Source of the DNA: Luzula sylvatica
Taxonomy: Eukaryota > Streptophyta > Magnoliopsida > Poales > Juncaceae
Assembly (NCBI GenBank): GCA_946800325.1
Contig: OX326960.1
Coordinates: forward strand, 53,466,855 to 53,530,854
DNA: 64,000 nucleotides
Direction of reading: 5' to 3'
Shown here: positions 1-10,766 of the stretch, one piece after another
Layout: every line of letters starts with the position of its first letter
Position numbering within the stretch: position 1 is the stretch's first letter
Program-made: the position numbers and the translations under genes
The notes under the pieces: generated by a model
The model's input: only the letters and a program-made list of their open reading frames with translations
What the model was told of the DNA's origin: nothing
Database searches by the model: none

Positions 1-178
1 AAGATTACTATTTTGGCTGGGAGGTGTAAATTATAAAATTCAAATTGTAGAATTAAAATTTGAAAAAGAAGAAGTTTGAGGGGTACAGTACTGGTGCGGA
101 TTGATATAAATTGTGATGATTTTTCTCTAATTAAGGGTTTATCTAATGATCAGTGCTCAATAGAAACTTAACCACCTA

Positions 179-184
179 AGATCC

Positions 185-226
<42 letters not shown>

Positions 227-482
227 GAAACCTTGAGGATCTTGAAGGAGTCGTCGTGGGCCGTGGCGGAAGCGGAAGGGAATCAAACGAGTAAAAGAGT
301 TGCTCGTTTCCTGGAGATGAGCAAGAGGGAGCAATAGATCCATGAGAGAGAGAGAGAGAGAGAGAGAGAAACCGAAACCTTGAGGATCTTGAAGGAGTCG
401 TCGTGGGCCGTGGCGGAAGCGGAAGGGAATCAAACGAGTAAAAGAGTTGCTCGTTTCCTGGAGATGAGCAAGAGGGAGCAAT
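179..482. repeat. Two-copy tandem duplication with (GA)n tract
   Basis: Two head-to-tail copies (179-335 and 336-482) each begin AGATCCATG, run through a (GA)n tract and then share the same GC-richer segment ending GAGCAAGAGGGAGCAAT. The copies differ mainly in GA number (about 157 versus 147 bp), so they look recent. Two shorter starts of the same unit (AGATCCGAC) follow at 483 and 508. Open frames through it are simple-repeat artefacts. Confidence 0.9.
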
Positions 483-879
483 AGATCCGACGAACCTGTG
501 CTGCAATAGATCCGACAGACTGGTGATACGTCAGACTGATGAGCAAGAGGGAGCAAAAGAGTTATTCTAAATTTATTCTGGAAATATCCTATAACTAATT
601 TAAAAATATCCTAAAATTTATTTTAATTCATGATTTAACAGTTTAGTTATATGTTCAATTATAAGATAATACAATTAAACGTAAATTAATATGTTAAATC
701 ATGAATTAAGATGTTAAATTTGAAGGTGTTAATTGTTATGGTGATACGTCAAAAGTGGGGGTTGGGGAGGGAGGGGGGAAGAGAGAGGATAAGGGGTACG
801 TGCATCGCTCATTTTATTAATTCAAAAGACAATAAAAATGATACGTAACATCGTATTTAATAATGAAAATTAGGTATAA
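483..879. other. AT-rich intergenic sequence
   Basis: Apart from two stubs of the preceding tandem unit (483-560) and a purine-rich patch near 758-790, this is AT-rich sequence with no open frame or RNA gene that I can support. The run with several ATGTTAAAT-like words at 640-735 resembles MITE arms, but no paired end was found. Confidence 0.5.
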
Positions 880-910
880 CTAGCTTTATCCCCGCGCAAT
901 TGCGCGAGAC
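880..910 (-). mobile_element. Helitron 3' terminus (minus orientation)
   Basis: Read on the minus strand this is a hairpin (CGCGCAATTGCGCG) followed about a dozen bases later by CTAG and then T, the classic Helitron 3' end inserted before a host T (position 879 reads A on plus). The element body would extend to the right, but I could not identify the matching 5' TC end. The same terminus recurs at 30423. Confidence 0.6.
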
Positions 911-1150
911 GTTTTTTATATAACTATTTAAATGAAATTAACGCGTGTGCAAATTAATGCGCATGCGTTTGAACTAAATTAATCTAATCATGATATATTT
1001 GCAAATATCATGATGTCAATAGATGCATAAGGTTCATGAAATTAGTCTATCACGGATATTATTTTCTAATATAATTTGCATAAATAGCATTTGTTCAGGT
1101 GCTTCTAAAATCGATTAATATAATCATGACATATTCGCAAATTTAATATG

Positions 1151-1392
1151 TATGTAAAATAGGAAAAAAAGACCAAATGTAAAAAAGGACCAAAATGTAA
1201 AATAAGAAAAAATATCAAAATGTAAAAAAGGATCGAAATGTAAATAAAAAGGACCAAAATGTAAATAAATTTTAATATGTATGTAAAATAGGAAAAAAAC
1301 CAAATGTAAAATAAGAAAAAAGGATCAAAATGTAAAAAATGACCGAAATGTAATTACAAAAGGACCAAAATATAAATAAAAAGGATCAAAAT
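1151..1392. repeat. Degenerate minisatellite (about 18-20 bp unit)
   Basis: The words GGACCAAAATGTAAA and GGATCAAAATGTAAA recur many times with A-rich spacers, and a longer block starting AATATGTATGTAAAATAGG is seen twice (from about 1145 and 1272). No coding content. Confidence 0.7.
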
Positions 1393-1493
1393 TTGAATTT
1401 GAATTTTTTTTTTTACAAAAGCTCTTGATGACGTGGAGGCTTAGAATTGCAAGAAATTTGTTTGATTTATATATAAGAAATAATAAATATGAT

Positions 1494-2127
1494 GGCGCAA
1501 TTTCACGTGTACCTTTATAAAAAATCATAATTTCACATATATCTATTAATAATAATTTTTTTTTTTCACATATACCTTTCGATAATGTAAATTTTCACGA
1601 ATATCCTTGCAAATTCCTTCAAATAGCATGGATACTCCTTCAAAACCTTACAAATATCATGGTTACCCCTATAAAATTCTTAAAATTTCACATATATCCC
1701 TATTATATCATTTAAAAATGATCAACGTCTTTCTCGTTGGTAATATGTAATTATCTATTTTTTTATGATAATGAATAATTTTTGCTCTAAAATAATACTA
1801 AAAATCATAAAAATTAAAATATTGTCAATTCTATATTATTATATTGATATAAGGGTAAAACAAATTTTTTTTTTAACATAAATTAACTAAAAATTTAATT
1901 TAAGGTTATCCATGATATTTGAAAGTTTGAGTAGGGGTATTTAAGAAATTTCAGGTTTCTAAAGGGTATACATGAAATTATGATTGTTTGTGCTTTGTAG
2001 GGGTACACATGAAATTCTGCCAAATATGATAGAAATAAAATTTTGTGAGGATAAATTTGATATTTGTTGTTTTAGAGGGACATATATGATATTTTGATTC
2101 TTAGGAAAGGTATATAAGAAATTACAA
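1494..2127. mobile_element. Putative small TIR element (MULE-like)
   Basis: The left end reads AATTTCACGTGTACC. The right end, reverse-complemented, reads AATTTCTTATATACC followed by further similar words (CATATATGTCCCTC). The termini resemble those of the larger element at 15969-22350. The inside has repeated 'ttcacatatatcc' words and no coding potential. No clean target duplication was found, so class and borders are tentative. Confidence 0.35.
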
Positions 2128-2714
2128 ACAAAAAATTAAAAAAAGAAAAGAAAAACACGTCTCTTTTTCATGCTATGTTACAAATTAGAACTATGTATAA
2201 TAACCGGAAGTTCTAACATCACGAAATTTATGAATCAGGAATTTGGATTCTCACGGAATTTGGATTCTCACGTATTTGGCAAGAACCAGAGGTTTGAAGT
2301 TTGAACCGCTAAACTTCACAACTTGGCCATTGGTGAAGTAAACAATAACTAGCTAGAAAATAAATTGTTTTTTATGTATACAATAAATTATTTACAGAAA
2401 TTAAAACTCTTTTAATTTAAACTAACTGTATACATATTTTTTAATAAAAGAGAATACAAAACAAAAATACACGAGGTATGATTAAACCCTCTATAATAAA
2501 TAATTTAGTAACACAAACCAATCCAAAAATCCTTTTCTTTACAGAACACTTGGCAGTCTATATATGTACAACAGTATTCTATCCTCTGAACACACCAAAT
2601 TGACGGATTATCCAATATTTCTTCAAATCCAAATCAATTTTCCCCATGTCACTCTCCTAAACCCGTCAAAAAAACACCAACCCCAGTCCACATCATCGGA
2701 CGATCACCGCCACC
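2128..2714. other. Intergenic sequence, 3' flank of the ATL gene
   Basis: Mostly AT-rich sequence downstream of the minus-strand ATL gene, presumably containing its 3' UTR. I see no confident canonical AATAAA polyadenylation signal on the minus strand close to the stop. Nothing else was recognised. Confidence 0.5.
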
Positions 2715-3845
2715 TTATCCTTCACCGGCAGACTCCACTCTCGAACTTTTCACACCATCCCCCTTCCCTTTACTCGATCCTTCAGCATCGGGCTTCTTGG
2801 CCAATCCCAACGGAACCCTAGCAGAGAAATTTCTAACAATAAAAGACGGCCATCGATCAGACCGGCCAAGTCGTATACTCTTCCCTCCTCTATTACTTCC
2901 ATCACCGCCTCCGAAACGAAATCCCCTTCTTGAACTCGCCTCGCCTCGCATTGGAAACGGAGATTGGAGACTTCTCGATCGTTTGAATTGTGTTGATGAT
3001 TCTATGATTTCTTTCTGGATATGTTCGGGCAGTTTGAGAGTGTATTTATCTACACTCTCCGTTGCCCGGACATTTGGTGGCGGTGTAAGAGAATGTCCCG
3101 TTGAGTGTGATCGAGGAAATTTCATTGGCGGTCTCCTTACTGATTTTGCACGAATTGCACGTCTTTGACTCCCGATTCTTTCAAGTTCTACTGCCTCCTC
3201 TCTTATGCGTTGCTCCTCTTCGCTCTCTTCGACATCAATGACCGCTTCCTGATTTGCTGTACCACTAGAACCAACGTTTTCTGGTACTTCAGTTTCGTTA
3301 GACGGTTGAACTGTATCAGGAGTGAGATTGCACCGACAAACCGGACACGTGACATGTGCAGCAAGCCAGGCATCGATACAATCAGTATGAAAAACATGGT
3401 CGCACTTTGTGAGAAGACGAATATTCTCATCGTCTTCAAACTCGCTCAGACAAACCGCACACTCTAAAGACCCCTTACCAATCTTATGCTCCTTCACCTC
3501 CGAATAAATCATCGTCGGAAAAGTCTCTAGTACAGCCGGTTCGAGTCCCCTTTGCCTTCTCGACCTTGCCAAAGCGTTAGCAAACGCTCCTCGAACGGAG
3601 GCTCCATTTCCGCTGTTGTTGTTGGCACAACTCCGCATGTACACCGAGAAGAAACCGAGGAAAAAGAACGCGCTGATCAAAACTATGATTAGTATCGCGA
3701 CCGAAGGATTGAAAGTTGCCGAATTCAAATAATTATTATTCAAATCTGAAGGCGGTGTTGGTTGTGCTCGTGTTGTCGGCGCGACGACACTTGCGAGAAA
3801 AATCAAAAGTAGCCTCGCTACACGATGGCTCTCGATTCGCCACAT
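2715..3845 (-). CDS. ATL-family RING-H2 E3 ubiquitin ligase, ATL6/ATL31-like
   Basis: This is an intronless gene for a 376-residue membrane-anchored E3 ubiquitin ligase. In order it has a likely signal peptide (1-27), a transmembrane helix (about 49-70), the family GLD-type motif (100-110, GLEPAVLETFP) and a complete RING-H2 finger. The finger ligands are C129, C132, C148, H150, H153, C156, C167 and C170, with W160 and P168 conserved for E2 binding. The C-terminal tail has the RSHSTGHSL motif and a YTLKLP segment, both typical of the ATL6/ATL31 branch, plus R-x-x-S sites that could be phosphorylated for 14-3-3 binding. Length fits the branch (about 370-400 aa), and members act in carbon/nitrogen and defence responses at membranes; both roles here are inferred from family. 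The start is the first ATG before the signal peptide. It is the only clearly intact host gene in the window, so calling it functional is reasonable but untested. Confidence 0.95.
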   Translation of the reverse strand: MWRIESHRVARLLLIFLASVVAPTTRAQPTPPSDLNNNYLNSATFNPSVAILIIVLISAFFFLGFFSVYMRSCANNNSGNGASVRGAFANALARSRRQRGLEPAVLETFPTMIYSEVKEHKIGKGSLECAVCLSEFEDDENIRLLTKCDHVFHTDCIDAWLAAHVTCPVCRCNLTPDTVQPSNETEVPENVGSSGTANQEAVIDVEESEEEQRIREEAVELERIGSQRRAIRAKSVRRPPMKFPRSHSTGHSLTPPPNVRATESVDKYTLKLPEHIQKEIIESSTQFKRSRSLQSPFPMRGEASSRRGFRFGGGDGSNRGGKSIRLGRSDRWPSFIVRNFSARVPLGLAKKPDAEGSSKGKGDGVKSSRVESAGEG

Positions 3846-4000
3846 CGGGTCCTATTTTAGTTTTATATTTATTAATGAGCTAGAGACCTGATAGAAAAGA
3901 GAAGATAATAAGGGAGGATTGAGAGAGAAGATATTGGGTAATTATATGAGATCTGAGAGAAGAGGAGCATTGAGCGTGTAGCTAAAGTTCCTCATGCACG
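3846..4000 (-). promoter_or_regulatory. Presumed 5' leader and core promoter of the ATL gene
   Basis: On the minus strand the 150 bases before the start codon are strongly pyrimidine-rich (CT-rich leader, 3850-3975). They contain a weak TATA-like word, CATATAATTA, about 100 bases upstream of the ATG. Position and composition fit a plant leader, but no motif is decisive. Confidence 0.3.
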
Positions 4001-5099
4001 CAAGTCAAAGTCTGAATAAATGGTGGAAATTAAATTGGCGTGTAAATGTATGAACTATGATCGAGACTTCAACTTGAGAATGGAATCTATCTTGCTTATA
4101 TTTTCTTATTTATTAGGTGGTTTTCTAAAATTGTCTAGATAAATTACGTTAATATCATGTCATAATTCATATAATTGAAGGGTTTGGTTTTGAGTCGAGT
4201 CTGGTGGGATGACTGGCCCAGTCAAGGAAGGCAGACAAAGAAGAAAATCTAGAAGAATGCAATGGACGTTAAAAAAATATCGTTAAGACGAGGAATGACG
4301 AATTCAATTACGTATTGTGTTATCTTCGACTCCTCCCGTTTCGGAGGATATCAGGGAGGTGTATTTTGGGAGGTTATGTCTTGGATTGTCATTGGCACTA
4401 TATTGGTACCATTTATGTAATGAGTTACTACCATGTTGTGCTGTCAGATCTAATTTATACGAGATATATCTAAACCGAACCGAATTTATTATGGATATGG
4501 ATGATGCTATTGGAAGAACTGACCCGACTAAATAAAGAGCAATTTATTTTTTTTGGTCACAAATGACTTTTATATCTCTGCTTATTTTGCTTGTTACTTA
4601 TTACACTCATATGTTATTATTATTATCTTCTCTCAATCATGAATAATATCTTTTTTTTAATATTATGAAGAATAAAATATAATAAATATTGAAATATAAA
4701 TAAGTCAAATTATTCATACATTCCGTTTTTTTTATCTTAATGAAGTTCATGATTTTAAATCTTCATTTAGAAAATTATATTTAATCTTCGAATATGTAAA
4801 AAATGTATTATTATTATTATTATATGTTATTTTTATATTTTTCAATTCCAATATATATTTATGTAAGCTAATTACATTAATTGATAATTGTAATTAATAT
4901 AAATCATCATCAATAGGGATATAATTGTCATTTGATAAAAAAAATTTAAATTATTCTTAACTAATCCAAGTTAACTCTTACAACAACGTCACTGATATTT
5001 GTCATTCACGTACACCAACTTATGGATAAAACCTTACCCACGAGGTATCCAAACCAGCTAAAATACAAATAGGTAAAAGAAATGAAAAACAAACATATA
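4001..5099. other. AT-rich intergenic sequence upstream of the ATL gene
   Basis: No gene is supported here. A 72-codon open frame at 4317-4535 has no recognisable domain. The interval likely holds distal promoter sequence of the ATL gene, but I could not pick out a specific element. Confidence 0.5.
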
Positions 5100-5151
5100 T
5101 CATCCATGTGAATAGTGAGTACTACACCTCTGAATTACCAACCCCTTTATT

Positions 5152-5830
5152 TTGGACCAATATTTATGCAATCTCCTCATGCCACCTCATCACAATTCAT
5201 GCCACATCATCACAATTATTTCAACCATTAGATTATGATATGTGGCAACATATGAACCATAGATTAACCTTTGATTTTGTGTGGTTATGTTTTATTTGTA
5301 GATATTTATGTGTCCTTTATTTCACACATAGTTTTATGCAATTTTAGAAGGCCACGTCATCTTACACTAATGACGTGTCAAAATATTATTTGTTAGGTTC
5401 ATGTTGTTCCAATTGTATTTGATTTGGAATTTTTTCACAATATGATACATGATCAATTGTGAATACAAATAGAATATGAAGAGTTTAAATATCGACCCAT
5501 ATTTATGCAATCTTCTCATGCCAACTCATCACAATTCATGCCACATCATCTCAATTATTTCAACCATTAGATTATGATATGTGGCAACATATGAACCATA
5601 GATTAACCTTTGATTTTGTGTGGTTATGTTTTATTTGTAGATATTTATGTATCCCTTATTTCACACATAGTTTTAAGCAATTTTAGAAGGCCACGTCATC
5701 TTACACTAATGACGTGTCAAAATATTATTTGTTAGGTTCATGTTGTACCAATTGTATTTGATTTGGAATTTTTTCACAATATGATACATGATCAATTGTG
5801 AATACAAATAGAATATGAAGAGTTTAAATA
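5152..5830. repeat. Tandem duplication (about 345 bp unit) inside the Helitron
   Basis: The segment starting at CCAATATTTATGCAATC (about 5155) is repeated almost exactly from about 5502 and runs through ATGAAGAGTTTAAATAT in both copies. Differences are scattered single bases. Each copy contains CCACGTCATCTTACAC and a TGACGTGTCA word; the latter is bZIP-like but unproven. Confidence 0.85.
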
Positions 5831-5969
5831 TATAACATTAATAAATTAATAAATCAATATATAATATAATAAAACATACATCAAATATTGTTAGTATTTT
5901 CATAATATAATTTTTAAAAAAATTAAGAAATATATTCGCTGTAATTTTATCTTTATTTTGAGATTCATA

Positions 5970-6290
5970 TTATCATATATTTAATATTTTTCTAACTTAA
6001 AATTATGAAAACAATTGTGTAAAAAAAAATATAAAAAAAAATATAATTACATTAATGACTTGTAAGACTAATTATTATTATTATTAAAACTATAATTGAA
6101 AAAAAATTGCACATACTACTAAGTATGTTATTATCATATATTCAATATTTTTCTCTAACTTAAAATTATGAAAACAATTATGTAAAAAATATATAAAAAT
6201 AAATATAATTATATTAATGACTTGTAATCCTTATTATTATTATTTTTAAAAATATAATAGAAAAAAATATGCACATCCTAATTATTATTA
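5970..6290. repeat. Second tandem duplication inside the Helitron
   Basis: A block beginning TATCATATATTTAATATTTTTCT at about 5971 recurs at about 6134 (TATCATATATTCAATATTT). It is followed in both by AAAACAATT, A-rich sequence, ATTAATGACTTGTAA and a (TTA)n tract. The unit is about 165 bp, with more divergence than the upstream pair. Confidence 0.7.
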
Positions 6291-6894
6291 TTATTTTTAA
6301 AACAATTATGTTATATTTGTAATTGTACTTAAAACAGTTTCATGTTAATCTTTAAAAAAAAAATGAAAGATATTTATTTACTAAACACAAATAATTTCTT
6401 TAACTTATATAATATTTTTCAATAATAAACATGAAACTTAAAATTTATCAGACAGAAATAATTTTTTTAAACTTTTACAACGTTATTATTCTTAATTTTA
6501 GATATGAAAATTTAAAATATCGTATGGTTTGTTTTTTTTTATGTCCACACATGTTGTTTTATTATTTTATAGTGTTATTTTTTTTGTATGTGTTGCATTA
6601 TAGTACTAAATAAATATTTCGCTATATGTCATATTCAAAAATAGTACGATAATTTTGTCATCATCAAACTTCCTTAATCAATATGATATTTATTTTCATA
6701 AAGTTTTATATTTGATCCCGAAAAATCATAACTATATATTATGTGTATATATTACATGTATGGTAAAACAAATGAAACAAAACCGCCGCGAAGCGTGGGT
6801 AATCTCCTAGTTTTTTTAATATTTTACAAGTAGAATTCGAGAATCCCCACGAGATGAGTTTACTTTCCTCGTTATCTTATGAGATTATATATGG

Positions 6895-7128
6895 TGTCCC
6901 TCAAATTTTCCAACCATACTTTATATCACAAATTAACAATTAATTAACATGCTAATTAACAAAAATATATTTTATTAACGATTAATTGATATATAATTAA
7001 AGTAAATATGAATTAACAATTTTTAATCAATATCAATTAATCGTTAATGAAGTGTCTTTTTGTTAATAATCATGTTAATTAATTGTTAATTGGTGATATA
7101 GAGAATGTTGAGAGAAATTTGAGTAGCA
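6895..7128. mobile_element. MITE with long, nearly palindromic arms
   Basis: The left arm (TGTCCCTCAAATTTTCC ... CACAAATTAACAATTAATTAACATG) pairs with the right arm read in reverse (TGCTACTCAAATTTCTC ... CACCAATTAACAATTAATTAACATG). The arms are around 100 bp with several mismatches, so the whole element could fold on itself. No coding sequence. It shares design and several words with the element at 10767-11713. Confidence 0.65.
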
Positions 7129-7440
7129 CGATATAACTATCCGTATCTTATCATGCATAAAATATCTTGCCTCACCTTCAAGAATTCTAGTGGATTTATT
7201 TATTGATGTATTCCTCGCCCCGTTCAGACGAGGTTTCCGTTAAATACGAATATTATCCGCCATAGGTACTCCTCCTAAGATGTGTTCGTAACACATAAAT
7301 GAATCGTCCATGTTCCGTCTTTTTTTTTTGTCAATCCCTGTTAGTTGAGTGTTTAATACAAAAAAAATAATATACTTGAGAGATTATAAGTTCGATTTTA
7401 TTGACATTATATATAAAAAAAATATTAATAATGATCACGA
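7129..7440. other. Intergenic sequence
   Basis: I see no gene, RNA or repeat structure beyond a short T-run near 7320. Confidence 0.5.
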
Positions 7441-7452
7441 TTCGCGGACCGT

Positions 7453-7500
7453 GCGCACGCGCGCACACGAACACGCACACGCACACACACACGCACATGA
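7453..7500. repeat. Degenerate (CA)n / CACACG microsatellite
   Basis: Alternating CA and CG dinucleotides (GCACACACACACGCACATG-like) end at the inner border of the reversed copia fragment. A second, longer CA-rich tract lies at the other border (8487-8574). Confidence 0.85.
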
Positions 7501-7518
7501 TGATGGGAATTCACCCGT

Positions 7519-8483
7519 CCCCGGGCCCGCGCAGCGGATATGTAGGCCCGGTCCGGTTCCCCGATTCCCGAGATCACGCCATGACTTCGAAAGGTACGAT
7601 GCAAATAAGAAGATTAGATTCATACCGGTGCAAAATTGATTGCACACGAAGGGTTGATTGCTATTCTTCTTTTCGTGTCACGTTGGTGACAATCCGCGCG
7701 TCCCACACCACGTGTCTTTCACCGTTCCGTTGACGTTGCCGATTCGCTCGATTTCGTCTCCGATAGAAATTACTCGTCCGAATCGATCACAACTTAAAGA
7801 GCCCCAATCGTGACTCCTCTACGTGTATCCACCTTGACTCGTAAGACGTCGGTCACGGGTGCAACTGCCTAGACGATGCACCGGCGAACTTGCTTGATTG
7901 TTTGATTCTCTATACCGGAAAACACCCTTTCTCTCTCTAGAAAGTTGTCTTACAATTCTCTGGAATATCCTGATTTAATTAACTGAATGAACCATTGAGA
8001 TGAGAGAGAATTATCCTATTTATATCACATAGGATTAGGATGGGCCAAAAGACATGTATATCCAATATACACTCTTTCACACAGAAAGTTGCATGTATCT
8101 GTCCAGTATTCTGTCCATACGAAATTGGTAAATTCCTCTGACAGAAAATCAACCAACACGAAAGTTGTAGATAATCGTATTATCTACACGACCCAATTTG
8201 GACCGGCCCAATTGGAGGTCGTATGCAAAAGTTATGACTGTTTTACTAACTGTATGTTAAACTGTTGCACCTTTTCGGTATTTCATATAAACGACACTAA
8301 TACTTCGTTCATATGAAATATATTTCTATGTGAAGGTTGTAGATAATCTTATTATCTATCTAACCCAATTTGAACCATTCAAATTGGATTTTCCTACTGA
8401 AAGATATGACCACGAATGTACGTTTCCATTCGTTTATCCTTGTGTACACTTTTACGGTTGATCCTGAAACTGTATTTCCTTCA
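7519..8483 (-). mobile_element. Copia LTR plus leader fragment, reverse orientation
   Basis: Read on the minus strand this segment matches the LTR and leader of the copia element at 49198-50180. It starts TGAAGGAAATACAG at 8483, then has the TATA region, the long leader with CAAGTTCGCCGGTGCATCG, GGCGTGATC and GCGCGGGCCCGGGG. Similarity ends at that GC-rich word, just before the start of gag in the other copy. No coding sequence remains. The fragment is bounded on both sides by CA-rich microsatellites. Confidence 0.75.
8017..8024 (-). promoter_or_regulatory. TATA box in reversed copia LTR
   Basis: TATAAATA on the minus strand, in the same context (followed by GGATA and a CT-rich leader) as the TATA box at 49657 in the second copy. 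Conservation of position between two LTRs supports a promoter role. Confidence 0.5.
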
Positions 8484-8486
8484 CAT

Positions 8487-8574
8487 GAACGCACACGCAT
8501 GCACGCGCGTGCATGCGCACCCACCCACGCACACACGCCCACGCACACCCACCCACACACATACACGCACAAAA
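8487..8574. repeat. CA-rich microsatellite (CACGCA/CACCCA variants)
   Basis: Almost 90 bases of CA, CG and CCCA words, including the palindrome GCACGCGCGTGC. Apparent open frames on both strands are repeat artefacts. Confidence 0.85.
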
Positions 8575-9660
8575 ATTATAAAAGAAAATAATTAAAAAAT
8601 TAAAAAATGCAACTTTACGAACACAATACAACTTTACAAAAACAATCACAAAAATTATATTATTGTTGCTCACAAATAATTAAAAAATTATTTGACATCA
8701 TATGATCTTTTTAATTTACATCTTAAAAGCTAATAATAGTATGAGAAACATGTTATATGTTTATGAAGTTATTTATATTTTAATAGGTATAATATTTATT
8801 TGCATTTATGTTAAATTGTGAAATTTTCAATATTAAAGTCGGGTGAAACAAAAATACAAATATAAAACATACTTAGTAATGTAGGATTATAACTGTTATA
8901 ATTTGTATAAAAATAATAACTATTTAAATGAAATTATTTAAATATTTATATGTTTTATTTTGCATTGTATTTTCTTACATAATATCTTTATAAACTCTAA
9001 TAAGAAAAATGTATGCACTATATCAATATGGATGTCAAAATAAAAATAAAATTCAAGTGAATATACTTGACCGGTTTTTGAAACTAAAATTCTCAAAATA
9101 CTACTAACATAACGTATAGCAAAAATATTGTAATGTTTCATATTAAAAAAATATTATTTATTAATTGGTTGAGAAACGAATAGGTCATATGTAAATATTA
9201 AATGTTAACAAAAATATTTATTAAATAACAAAATTGTATAACTTGTGTGTCAAAAGAAAATTGAACATAACTTTTCAAATTCTTTATCATGTGGACAAAA
9301 TATTTACTATCAACCGTCTGATTTTAATCATACGATATGAATTTAAAATATCAACGATGACATGACTTAAGAAGAATGCTTTAAAATTATTGTAAAATAA
9401 TACACATAAATAACTAAATATAATATGATCTTTAAAAAATCAAAAATTGAATGAATGAGATCAACCCACACAATATAATAGTCAATACTGAGTCAATAAT
9501 CAAGCAAAAAATGAATGAATAAGATCAACCCAAAAAATTATTGTATATGATGAAATCACATAATAGAATATAATAGTCAATAATCCAGAATAATCATGAT
9601 GATGTGATTCAAAGTTTAAAGATATGTGCAAAATAAGAAACGGTAAATTAGCGACTGATC
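8575..9660. other. AT-rich intergenic sequence
   Basis: Very AT-rich with no supported coding or RNA feature. A short direct repeat of 'gaatgaatgagatcaacccac' type occurs near 9445-9475 and 9510-9535. Confidence 0.5.
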
Positions 9661-9912
9661 AGACATTAAATTTTATTTTAATTTTTAAATAATCTACTTT
9701 GGAGAAATAATTTCCTCTCTTCAAATGTTTCTAGAAAGAAGACTATCTTTGTCAGCGCTATCATGTTTCTACAATTATTATTATGATAAGACATAAAATT
9801 AAAATTTTAAGTAATCTACATAGGAGAAATAATCTCCTCTCTTCAAATGTTTCTAGAAAGAAGACTATCTTTGTCAGCGCTACCATGTTTCTACAATTAT
9901 TATTATTATGAT
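9661..9912. repeat. Tandem duplication (about 122-128 bp unit)
   Basis: Two copies, from about 9661 and 9789, share CCTCTCTTCAAATGTTTCTAG, AAAGAAGACTATC and TTGTCAGCGCTA followed by CATGTTTCTACAATTATTA. A degenerate relative (TCTTCAAATGTTTCTAGAG) occurs at about 15333, so the unit belongs to a dispersed family. Confidence 0.85.
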
Positions 9913-10766
9913 ATGTTGGCCCACTCAGGTGGCATCAACGTGAAGAGTGGAGGGTCGACATCGTTGACAATGATTTCTATGATTAATTATTCATCTCACC
10001 AACCTAAACTATTTGTATCCGTTCGACAACACATGAAATAACGAAAGAGTGAAGCAGTGAAAGAAAACTAATTCTATTTTATTCCAAGAATGTTCGATAG
10101 ATTAAATTGTGGAAGAGTGAAAATAAAAATTAAATAAATATTTTTTATTGGGAAGGAGGAGAGAGAAGAAGAAAAAAAATTCTTTTATTCTATCTTCTTC
10201 CACTCTTCCACCCCCATCTCTCATGGAATAGAGTTAAACCACTCAATTTCATTTTCTCCCAATCGTGTTCGACGGAATAAAATGAATTTTTCTATTATCT
10301 TTCATTATTCCAATCTAATTTCATGTTGCCGAACAAGCCCTTTATTTTTTTTATAATATTTCTAAGTAACATTAAATAATAATAAATAATGAACAAATAA
10401 TCTTCTTCATTAATAAATAAAAAAAGAAAAAACAACCATCAAAACAAAATCAGGATCTTTACTGGTGAATTGCCTGCAAATAATATTCGCACGGAATTAG
10501 TTACGTTACAAGTGCTTAATTCAAAAAGTCATGATAAAGTCTACAAATATTCTAATATTGAAGTGGTCATGATAAATACATGAATATTGAATTCTTTGCA
10601 TTAAAGACAATTATATGACAACGAACTAAGCAATAAGAACCTAAGTTATAAGTTGTGAGGATTGTTTTATTATAATAAACTAAGAAATAATGAACTTATC
10701 ATTACGAAAATATAAAAAAACATTATTTTATTTGTGGGTTATAAATTGTAAAGAGGCCATTTACTG
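9913..10766. other. Intergenic sequence
   Basis: AT-rich with a purine-rich patch near 10150-10180. No gene, terminus or tandem array was recognised. Confidence 0.5.

Larger units (their letters stand above)
5100..6810 (+). mobile_element. Non-autonomous Helitron
   Basis: The 3' end is a textbook Helitron terminus at about 6783-6810: a GC-rich hairpin (CCGCCGCGAAGCGTGGG) about 10 bases before CTAG, immediately followed by T. The 5' end is placed at TC (5100-5101) after an A, which gives the expected A/T insertion site. The sequence just inside (AGTGAGTACTACACCTC...) resembles plant Helitron 5' regions, but this border is inferred. The element carries no RepHel coding sequence, so it would depend on helicase supplied elsewhere. 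It contains two internal tandem duplications. Confidence 0.65.

Noticed and set aside
168..556. Serine/leucine-rich repeated proteins
   Set aside because: They come from the GA-containing tandem duplication read in two frames.
2797..3467. Plus-strand frames of 123 and 100 codons
   Set aside because: They lie antisense to the ATL gene and show no motif; the minus strand has a complete RING protein.
4317..4535. 72-codon plus-strand frame
   Set aside because: No homology signal, and the segment near its end looks like degenerate element sequence rather than an exon.
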